A stretch of DNA of 7,859 nt from Planctomycetota bacterium (GTDB lineage: Bacteria; Planctomycetota; UBA1135; UBA2386). Position 1 is the first letter of the stretch, and the number at the start of each line of letters is the position of its first letter. The stretch covers positions 1 through 7,859 of the forward strand of contig JAGQRA010000754.1 of NCBI GenBank assembly GCA_020425885.1, read 5' to 3'. Below are positions 1 through 5,405 of the stretch, piece by piece. The notes under the pieces were generated by a model. It saw nothing but the letters and a program-made list of their open reading frames with translations, made no database searches and was not told where the DNA came from. The translations under genes and the position numbers were made by a program.

Positions 1-135
1 ACGAGGGCTTGCGACAGGACCGTCGGTGTTGGCCGAGTGGCCGCGCGGTGGCCGGGCGTGATCCGAAGCCGGATGACGGCAGCGTTCCCCATGCACGGGC
101 TGTTTTCCCGAGACGCGGGTTTTGCGGAGGCTTTC
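1..135. other. Upstream non-coding or undetermined stretch
   Basis: No gene can be supported here. One + frame stays open from the left edge to the TGA at 59-61 and could be the last codons of an upstream gene, but it is too short to judge. Two small hairpins are visible. One has the arms ATCCG and CGGAT at 61-65 and 70-74. The other is CCCG-AGACG-CGGG at 107-119, followed by TTTT at 120-123. The second has the form of a very weak intrinsic terminator for an upstream transcript, but a 4-bp stem is marginal. Confidence 0.3.
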
Positions 136-138
136 TTG

Positions 139-152
139 ACTACCGGGGTAGT
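139..152. promoter_or_regulatory. Operator-like dyad 1 (putative BlaI site)
   Basis: ACTACCGGGGTAGT is an inverted repeat with 6-bp arms (ACTACC/GGTAGT) around GG. CTAC/GTAG arms are close to the TAC(T)AC...GTAGTA style of operators known for BlaI/MecI-family repressors. It overlaps the TTGACT -35 candidate and lies 34 bp upstream of the repressor's ATG. Binding by the adjacent repressor is inferred from position, symmetry and the presence of a second copy. Confidence 0.6.
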
Positions 153-160
153 TGCGGCCG

Positions 161-174
161 ACTACTCCGGTAGT
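161..174. promoter_or_regulatory. Operator-like dyad 2 (putative BlaI site)
   Basis: ACTACTCCGGTAGT repeats the ACTAC-N4-GTAGT pattern of dyad 1. Its centre lies 22 bp from that of dyad 1, about two helical turns, so both sites face the same side of the DNA. That is the usual geometry for cooperative binding of two repressor dimers. It ends 11 bp before the ATG at 186, where a bound repressor would block the start of transcription. Confidence 0.6.
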
Positions 175-185
175 AGAGTGTGCCC

Positions 186-584
186 ATGAAAGGACCCCGC
201 AACCTCGGTGATCTGCAACTCGCCATCCTGCGCACGCTGTGGGACAGCGGCGAGGCGGCGGTTGCCGAAGTCCATCAGACGCTCAGCGATCGCGGTCTCG
301 CGCTGACGACGATCGCGACGATGCTGCGCAAGATGGAGGAGAGGAAGCTCGTCGCCCATCGTGAGAACGGGCGCCAGTTCCTCTATCGGGCGATCGTCGA
401 CCCCGGCCTGGTGCAGACCAACATGGTCGGGGACCTCGTCTCGCGGCTGTTCGACGGCGATCCGCTGGAACTGGTCAACCACCTGCTGCGCGCCGGCGAG
501 ATCGATCTCGCCGAACTCGAGGACCTCAGGAAGCGGGTGGCCGATGCCGAACGCAAGCAGAGGTCGAGCCGGAGGAAGGCGTGA
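186..584 (+). CDS. BlaI/MecI/CopY-family transcriptional repressor
   Basis: This is a 132-residue protein, close to the usual 120-130 of BlaI/MecI repressors. Residues 7-60 form the winged helix: an N-terminal helix ending in LRTLWDSGEA, then the recognition-helix region LTTIATMLRKMEERKLV (40-56), very like the TTVxTMLxRMExKGLV pattern of the family. The wing follows (HRENGRQFLYRA, 58-69). Residues 90-132 (DGDPLELVNHLL and a charged helix) match the C-terminal dimerisation part. The Asn-Phe cleavage pair of staphylococcal BlaI is not seen. The ATG at 186 is preferred over the GTG at 180, because homologous sequence begins after it and the GTG lies near the operator. No Shine-Dalgarno motif precedes it. 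The protein probably represses its own operon through the two dyads upstream. The family assignment is firm, but the targets beyond this operon are unknown. Confidence 0.93.
   Translation: MKGPRNLGDLQLAILRTLWDSGEAAVAEVHQTLSDRGLALTTIATMLRKMEERKLVAHRENGRQFLYRAIVDPGLVQTNMVGDLVSRLFDGDPLELVNHLLRAGEIDLAELEDLRKRVADAERKQRSSRRKA
571..579 (+). promoter_or_regulatory. Strong Shine-Dalgarno deciding the M56 peptidase start
   Basis: GGAGGAAGG lies inside the 3' end of the repressor gene. The GGAGG core ends 8 nt before the ATG at 584 and 5 nt before the in-frame GTG at 581. The spacing favours the ATG, which gives a TGATG stop-start overlap and translational coupling. Confidence 0.75.
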
Positions 585-1912
585 TGGGCGCGTTCTCGGT
601 GCCGGTGTTCGCCGATTGGCTGGTGACGTTCGCGATCCACTCGACCTGCGCACTCGGGATGGCCGCCGCGCTCAGCCTCGTGATGCGGCGCCGTTGGCTC
701 GTGTGGCAGGAACGGATGCTGCGGTTCTCGCTCTGGGTCGCCTTGCTGAGCAGCAGTCTGCAGGTCGCGTTCGCGACCACACCTTTGTCGTTGTCGCTGC
801 GACCCGACCTGGCCGCGGTCGAGCCGGTATCGATCGCGGGGGAGTTGCCATCGCCGGCGGATCTGGCGGCGATACCGGGCCCGGCCTTGGCGACATCGGC
901 GCCCGGCTGGTGGTCGTCGGCCGAGGTGCTCGCCTCGATCGCGCTCGGGCTCGCCTTGCTGGGCGGGCTGTGGCTGCTGCGGACCTATGGGCGGCTGCGT
1001 CGCGTGCTGCGGAACCGCGAGCCGGAGACCGACGGCCGTTGTCTGGCGATCGCGGCCGATGTCGCCCGTTCGCTGGGCCTGCGACAGTCGCCGCACGTCA
1101 GCCGGAGTCAGCAGATCCTGACGCCGATCGCCTTCGGCTGCCTGCGACCCGAGATCTGCCTGCCGGTGCGAGCCGCTTCTCTCGATGACGAGGCCTTGCG
1201 GGCGATGTTGGCCCACGAGGTGGCTCATCTGCGACGGCTCGATCCGGCGTGGATGTGGTTGGTCGCCGGACTCAATGCCCTGTTCCCGTGGCAACCCCTC
1301 CTCGCCCTCGTGCGGCGCCGCTGGTCCCACCTGGTCGAGTTGCGTTGTGACGCGATCGCCGCCGGGCAGACCAGCCCGACCGCCGTTGCCCGTTGCCTGC
1401 TCGACGTCGCCGGCTGGCTCAGGCCTGGACAACAGGTCCCCACGGTGGCCCTCGGCATGGCGGCGCGCCCATCGGCGCTTCGTCGTCGCGTCGAGGCGGC
1501 GCTGCACGAAGCCGCCGCCGGGCGCGTGAATCGGCCGCTGTCGGTCGCTTTCAGCGGCCTCTCGCTGGCCACGCTGACCTTCGCCGCACCTGGCGTCGAT
1601 TCGACGCCGATGGCGAGCGGGCCCGAGCCGGCCGCGATCACCCTGCCCGTGGAGATCCGACCCGCCGGCGGGTCGATGTCCGCAGCATCGTTGCGTGTGA
1701 CGGTGACGCAGCTCGAAGGCGAGCGTGCCGCCCTGTTGGACGAGCTAGATCGACTGCGTCGCGAGGTCCGGCAGAGTCCCCTTCGTCCCGAACTCGATCC
1801 GTTGCTGGCTCTGCTCGAGCGCAGCCTCGACGGAGTCCAGAGCCAGTTGCAGCGCCTGCATGCGCTGATCGATCGTCGTGCAGCTAGAGAATCCCTTCTG
1901 AAGTCGAGGTGA
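584..1912 (+). CDS. BlaR1/MecR1-like M56 family membrane metallopeptidase lacking a beta-lactam sensor domain
   Basis: The protein has 442 residues if started at ATG 584. Hydrophobic segments lie at about 10-35, 46-66 and 112-132, with further ones near 226-242 and 320-335. The zinc peptidase core is clear: HEVAH at 211-215 inside a LAHEVAHLRRLDP context, and the downstream ligand Glu252 in ELRCDAIAA, the ExxCDxxA signature of M56 enzymes. In the family, such peptidases sense an envelope signal and trigger inactivation of the partner BlaI repressor encoded next door, here overlapping by one base. The usual ~250-residue penicillin-binding sensor with its SxxK serine is absent. After the last membrane segment there are only about 105 residues, Pro-rich and then a heptad-like Leu/Arg/Glu helix (about 369-430), predicted to be a coiled coil. 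The signal is therefore probably not a beta-lactam. Family confidence is high; the ligand is unknown. Confidence 0.92.
   Translation: MGAFSVPVFADWLVTFAIHSTCALGMAAALSLVMRRRWLVWQERMLRFSLWVALLSSSLQVAFATTPLSLSLRPDLAAVEPVSIAGELPSPADLAAIPGPALATSAPGWWSSAEVLASIALGLALLGGLWLLRTYGRLRRVLRNREPETDGRCLAIAADVARSLGLRQSPHVSRSQQILTPIAFGCLRPEICLPVRAASLDDEALRAMLAHEVAHLRRLDPAWMWLVAGLNALFPWQPLLALVRRRWSHLVELRCDAIAAGQTSPTAVARCLLDVAGWLRPGQQVPTVALGMAARPSALRRRVEAALHEAAAGRVNRPLSVAFSGLSLATLTFAAPGVDSTPMASGPEPAAITLPVEIRPAGGSMSAASLRVTVTQLEGERAALLDELDRLRREVRQSPLRPELDPLLALLERSLDGVQSQLQRLHALIDRRAARESLLKSR
1906..1912 (+). promoter_or_regulatory. Ribosome binding site of the third operon gene
   Basis: GAGGTGA overlaps the stop codon of the peptidase gene. 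Its GAGG core ends 7 nt before the ATG at 1917. This favours 1917 over the second in-frame ATG at 1926, and a 4-bp intergenic gap implies coupled translation. Confidence 0.65.
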
Positions 1913-1916
1913 ACCG

Positions 1917-3296
1917 ATGACCCATATGATCCTGTTTCGTTCCCTGATCACCGCGTGCGCCCTGGGCGTCGCGGTCCAGGTCCCCGCCCAATCCAAACCG
2001 ATCGCCAAGAAGAAGGAAGCCGTCGAGGCGTTCGTCGTCGATGTCGAGAGCAAGGCCGTGCAGGAGAAGCTGCGCAAGGCACTCGAACTCCTGCGCAGCG
2101 AAGAGGAGAACGAGGGCGGTCGTGCCGAGGCCGTGAAGGCGCTCGAGGAAGCGCTCGCCAAGCTCGACAAGAGTGCGGCCAAGGGGCAGCTCGCGCGTGT
2201 CTGGCGGGAGGTGGGACGCGAGTCCGAGAGCGAGGGTGATCCGGCGCGGCGCCTGGCCCTGCTCCAATTGGCCGACGGCAGCGTCGCCGAGGCGCGAGCC
2301 GGCAGCACTCTCGCCGTCCGTTCGAAGGCGGTTGCCGACCTTCTGAAACAGAAGGGGGCGATCGCGAAGATCAAGGAAACGCAGACGATCGAGAAGGCGA
2401 TCGAGAAGGCCGACACCGCCCAGCGAGACCGGCTGCTCGATTACCTCCGCGCGCGGGAGACCGAAACGGAGCGGAAGTCCGCGCACGAAGCTGCCAAGGC
2501 TCTGCTCAAACTCGATCAACGGCACCCTGATGCCGGCGACGAACACGACGTGTTGGTCGAGGTCAGGGAGTCGCCGGAAGGCAACGGGCGCTCGGCCACG
2601 GCGGCGAAGCGGCTTGGCGGCATCTACTTCACGGATCCGCGCGCCAATGATGCTGACGCTGACGACGACGACGATGACGACGACAGCATCGTCGAAGCGA
2701 TTCGAGGTGTCAGCAAGGAGCTACGCCAGATCCGCAAGCTCATGGAACGCGTGCACGGTCGGCTCGAAGCCGGCAAGGCGCGCAGCCACGACGATGACGA
2801 TGACGACGACCAGGGCAAGGGCCGGGTGCGATTCCGCTGGGCGCCGGCGAAGCCGAGCGAGCATGGCCTGTTCGTGATCGAGGACAAGGACGGCAAGGCC
2901 GGTGCGACCAGCTATCGCTGGATGCAGAAGGCGCGGGATGCGGCCGAGGAGCCGCAAGGCCGTTGGACCGAGGTCTGGACCGAGCGGGCGCCGAAGGAAT
3001 CGGGCAAGTCCGAGAAGAAGCCGCAGCTCCGCGGCATCCGAGCCGTTCGTCCGGTGCCGGCGCCGAAGGACGACGGGCGAGCCTTCTGGATCGAGATCGA
3101 CAAGGAGGCCGCCGAGAAGGCGGTCGAGAACAAGACCAAGAACGTCGAGCAGCGCTACCGCGTCAAGGTGGCGCCCAAGGTCATGTCGACCACCGAGAAG
3201 AAGGTGATCGGACTGGAAGGGGCGGTCGTGGTCCCCGATGTGCAGCCCGAGGCGCCCGAGGCGCCGGCGGTGCGGCGCGTCCGTCTGGTCCGCTGA
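1917..3296 (+). CDS. Exported Lys/Glu-rich helical protein with two poly-Asp tracts, function unknown
   Basis: This 459-residue protein belongs to no family I recognise. It begins with a signal peptide: MTHMILFR, a hydrophobic stretch SLITACALGVAV, and a probable cleavage site VPA|Q after residue 24. Residues about 30-210 are highly charged and Leu/Ala/Lys/Glu-rich, with long predicted helices and coiled coil. Two acidic tracts follow, Asp249-Asp256 (preceded by DADA) and Asp292-Asp298, flanking an amphipathic helix of about 35 residues. The C-terminal part (300-459) is Lys/Glu/Pro-rich with possible beta segments such as RVRFRWAP and RAFWIEID. It lies 4 bp after the M56 peptidase gene, so it is almost certainly cotranscribed and repressed with it. 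Because the peptidase also ends in an extracytoplasmic coiled coil, this protein may be a partner or ligand; that is inference. The Asp tracts could bind divalent cations or basic surfaces. Confidence 0.85.
   Translation: MTHMILFRSLITACALGVAVQVPAQSKPIAKKKEAVEAFVVDVESKAVQEKLRKALELLRSEEENEGGRAEAVKALEEALAKLDKSAAKGQLARVWREVGRESESEGDPARRLALLQLADGSVAEARAGSTLAVRSKAVADLLKQKGAIAKIKETQTIEKAIEKADTAQRDRLLDYLRARETETERKSAHEAAKALLKLDQRHPDAGDEHDVLVEVRESPEGNGRSATAAKRLGGIYFTDPRANDADADDDDDDDDSIVEAIRGVSKELRQIRKLMERVHGRLEAGKARSHDDDDDDDQGKGRVRFRWAPAKPSEHGLFVIEDKDGKAGATSYRWMQKARDAAEEPQGRWTEVWTERAPKESGKSEKKPQLRGIRAVRPVPAPKDDGRAFWIEIDKEAAEKAVENKTKNVEQRYRVKVAPKVMSTTEKKVIGLEGAVVVPDVQPEAPEAPAVRRVRLVR
2649..2684 (+). repeat. 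Trinucleotide GAY tract encoding the first acidic run
   Basis: Twelve codons read GAT GCT GAC GCT followed by eight Asp codons, nearly all GAC with one GAT. The run is a short in-frame microsatellite. Length change by slippage would add or remove Asp residues without shifting the frame. Confidence 0.7.
2790..2810 (+). repeat. Trinucleotide GAY tract encoding the second acidic run
   Basis: Seven consecutive Asp codons (GAC and GAT mixed) lie 105 bp after the end of the first tract. The helix-coding segment between them is not repetitive, so the two runs look like separate acidic clusters and not one duplicated block. Confidence 0.7.
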
Positions 3297-3336
3297 AGCG
3301 CGCGAAGAGGCTGGGCAGTGCGTCGGCCGCGCCGGC

Positions 3337-5151
3337 CTACTGGCCGAGGTGCGGGAAGGCGAGGTCCAGGAACTGGTAGCTGAAGGTGCCCGGGATCAAC
3401 TCCGGCACCTGGTTGCCATAGCGATCGGCGACCATGACTCCGGCATCCTCGTTGTTCAGGACGGCGCGGTAGGCGACGCGGTCGCCTTCGGTCGACCAGT
3501 CGTAGCTGTTGACCTGGTATGCCCTGCCGTCGCCGGACAGCAGGAACGGTTCGGCGCCGAATCCCGGTACGGTCGCGAACAGCTCGGTGCGCCAGTACTC
3601 GATCTTGTTGGCGCGGAAGGCGATCTGGCGGCCGTCCGGCGACCAGCGGAAATCGCTGACGTAGCCGCCACCGATCATGACGCCGTTGATGACCGACGCC
3701 GTGACGCCGCCGGTCGCGGGGGCCAGCAGCAGTTCCGCGAAGCCGAACTGATCGCGAATCGCGACGAAGGCGATGTGGGTCGCATCGGGTGACCAGGCGA
3801 ACGAGTTGACGATGGTGAAGGTCGAATCGTAGGTGTCGAGCCGGACCGGGTCGGTCGCCTCGGCGACGCGCGTGACGTAGAGCTGCTGGCCGTCATCGTC
3901 GTCGGCCACGAATGCGATCCGGGTGCCATCGGGTGACCACTGCGCCGCGAGCAGGTCTGCCCCGGCCAGCGCCGCGCCGGTGCGGGCCGCGGGAGCCGAG
4001 GAGCCATCGCGATGGACGACGAAGAGCTCGGCGTAGGGATTGTCACGTTGGGCCTTCATCAGCAGCATTTGACCGGACGGTGACCAATCGAAGCTCGACA
4101 CGTTGGACCCCGTGACCAGATCGCCGCTGACCGCGATCGGGAACGTCTCGCCAGGCACGCTGGGGGCCACGAACAGCTCGACGATCTGGTTGTTCCGCTG
4201 GTTCGCGAGATAGGCGACGCTTCTGCCGTCCGGGGCCCACTTCACCTGCGCCGCGAGCGGTTCGATGCTGCCGCCAGTGACCATCGAGCCGCTGACGAGG
4301 GTCGGGTCCGCGCTGCCATCGGCCGCTACCACGAAGGCTTCGATCTGCCCCACGGCCGATGCGTCGGCCGTGAACGCGATCCGGTCGCCGGCCGGAGACC
4401 ACGCGAAGTCGCGCACGTGACCGTCCTGTACCAGCGTGCCGCTGACCTTGATCGCGGCGGCGCTGCCGTCGATCGGGGCGACGAACAGTTCGGGCAAGCC
4501 GGCGAACCCTGGGTCGGAGAGGTAGGCGACGCGGCGGCCGTCGGGCGAGGCGCGGAAGGCCGTCACGTTCTCGTCGGTGGCGATGCGGGTCGGTTCGGTC
4601 CGCGCCGCCGGCAGCACCGTTCCGAGGTCTGCGAAGCTGCCGCCGTCGGCGACGAACTCGGGCTCGAGCAGCATCAGCAGGTGCGCCGTCGTGTCGACGA
4701 CGTACTCGGCGGATGGCGCGCCTTCGACGCCGGCCGAGCTGACGGCGGTGACGCGCAGATAGCGCAGCCCGGTGTCGCCGAGCAACGTGATCTCGGCGTG
4801 ATCGACGCCCGGGCCGGCAACGGCGGCGATGTTCATCGGATCGGGTCCGGCGGTGGGCACCGACGACGCGTAGACGACGTGCATCAGGTACGACGTGGCG
4901 TCCGTCGCCGGATCGAACCGCAGCAGATAGCGTGGCGCGCCGGCCGGGTGGGTCCCCAGGCGCAGGTTGGACGGCGCCGGCGGCGGCGTCGTGTCGATCG
5001 AAGCGGCCGGGCCTTCAGGGCCGGTCTTGCCGCGTCGACAGGACGTCGAGAGCACGGCACAGGCCATGAGGGCGACGCAGAATGCGGTACGGGACGAGAT
5101 GGAACGGGGGGGCGTTTGGTTCTTCACGATTGAGAGCAACTCCACTTGCAT
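3337..5151 (-). CDS. Exported, possibly lipid-anchored FN3 plus eight-repeat TolB/PD40-like beta-propeller protein
   Basis: The protein has 604 residues from ATG 5151. The N-terminus holds a basic region (KNQTPPRSISSR) and a hydrophobic core ending in cysteines. LMAC (Cys31) fits a lipobox; STSC (Cys38) fits only loosely, so lipidation is likely but unproven. Residues about 55-153 look like a fibronectin type III domain (PPAPSNLRL...SSAGVEGAPS). Then come eight PD40/TolB-type repeats whose W-S-P-D-G-like motifs start near residues 201, 251, 305, 356, 405, 453, 503 and 552, spaced 48-54 apart. Each is followed by an xIAF or xVAY strand and an ELFVAP-like strand, which fits a closed eight-bladed propeller. 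Such domains usually act in protein binding at the envelope, and no enzyme motif is seen. GTG at 5127 is an alternative start, preceded by GGAG at a long 12-nt spacing. The frame is open further upstream to 5427, but that part is Arg/Pro-rich and not protein-like. Confidence 0.87.
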   Translation of the reverse strand: MQVELLSIVKNQTPPRSISSRTAFCVALMACAVLSTSCRRGKTGPEGPAASIDTTPPPAPSNLRLGTHPAGAPRYLLRFDPATDATSYLMHVVYASSVPTAGPDPMNIAAVAGPGVDHAEITLLGDTGLRYLRVTAVSSAGVEGAPSAEYVVDTTAHLLMLLEPEFVADGGSFADLGTVLPAARTEPTRIATDENVTAFRASPDGRRVAYLSDPGFAGLPELFVAPIDGSAAAIKVSGTLVQDGHVRDFAWSPAGDRIAFTADASAVGQIEAFVVAADGSADPTLVSGSMVTGGSIEPLAAQVKWAPDGRSVAYLANQRNNQIVELFVAPSVPGETFPIAVSGDLVTGSNVSSFDWSPSGQMLLMKAQRDNPYAELFVVHRDGSSAPAARTGAALAGADLLAAQWSPDGTRIAFVADDDDGQQLYVTRVAEATDPVRLDTYDSTFTIVNSFAWSPDATHIAFVAIRDQFGFAELLLAPATGGVTASVINGVMIGGGYVSDFRWSPDGRQIAFRANKIEYWRTELFATVPGFGAEPFLLSGDGRAYQVNSYDWSTEGDRVAYRAVLNNEDAGVMVADRYGNQVPELIPGTFSYQFLDLAFPHLGQ

Positions 5152-5405
5152 GCTAGCCGGGGTCTCGGACCTACGCCTATTGCCAATGCGTCCGAACCAT
5201 GTCAGGCCGCGCGGCGGGCGCTTTCGGGCGGGCGGGTTTCGCGCCGGAGCGGTCGCCCGACGTGAGTCCTCACCGGACCAGATACCGGGTACGTCGGGGC
5301 GGCATGGCGGCCATGATGGTAGTTTGCCGCCTACCGAAGCCGAGCCGCAGAGGATGCGCGGGCATCCCATGACCAGGTTCAAGAAGGCGATCCGCAGTAC
5401 CGCCA
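5152..5405. promoter_or_regulatory. Divergent intergenic region between the propeller protein and the protease gene
   Basis: These 254 bp must hold the start signals of both divergent genes, but I see no convincing -35/-10 pair in either direction. It is GC-rich with several short inverted repeats. Upstream of the protease ATG, AGAAGG at 5382-5387 is 18 nt away, too far to be a good Shine-Dalgarno. Upstream of the propeller ATG nothing SD-like is present. Confidence 0.45.
5303..5315. promoter_or_regulatory. 13-bp palindrome, candidate operator
   Basis: CATGGCGGCCATG is a perfect inverted repeat with 6-bp arms around a single G. It lies about 90 bp before the protease ATG and about 150 bp before the propeller ATG. 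Its symmetry and position suit a regulator site, but only one copy is seen and no regulator is identified. Confidence 0.25.

Larger units (their letters stand above)
136..179 (+). promoter_or_regulatory. Candidate promoter of the blaI-M56 operon
   Basis: Two overlapping promoter readings are possible. TTGACT at 136-141 is a good -35 hexamer, with a poor -10 about 18-19 bp downstream around 160-166. Alternatively, TTGCGG at 152-157 and TAGAGT at 174-179, with a 16-bp spacer, would start transcription at or next to the ATG at 186 and give a leaderless mRNA. The second reading agrees with the absence of a Shine-Dalgarno motif before 186. In either case the promoter elements are interleaved with the two operator-like dyads, as expected for an autorepressed gene. 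Confidence 0.5.

Noticed and set aside
1..189. + strand frame open from the left edge that overlaps the repressor ATG (stop at 187-189)
   Set aside because: It would run through both operators and the promoter, and its translation does not look like a protein.
383..1507. 374-codon open frame on the - strand opposite the repressor and peptidase genes
   Set aside because: Arg/Gln-rich shadow translation. Both + strand genes beneath it carry family motifs and ribosome binding evidence.
584..1912. Annotating the M56 protein as a true beta-lactam sensor BlaR1
   Set aside because: The penicillin-binding sensor domain is absent and no beta-lactamase gene is in the window.
1947..1958. ITAC lipobox (Cys14) in the third operon gene
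   Set aside because: The cysteine is only six residues after Arg8, which leaves too short a hydrophobic core. The VPA|Q site fits an ordinary signal peptide better.
1884..2546. Open frames on the - strand opposite the third operon gene
   Set aside because: The + frame has a signal peptide and a coupled ribosome binding site. The - translations are Leu/Ser/Arg-rich shadows of Lys/Glu codons.
3325..3337. GGCCG-CGC-CGGCC hairpin between the convergent genes as a terminator
   Set aside because: The stem has only 5 bp and no T-run follows in either direction. Such short GC palindromes are common at this base composition.
5318..5335. GGTAG-N8-CTACC inverted repeat as another BlaI operator
   Set aside because: The arms are in the opposite order and spacing to the ACTAC-N4-GTAGT dyads, so it is not the same site.
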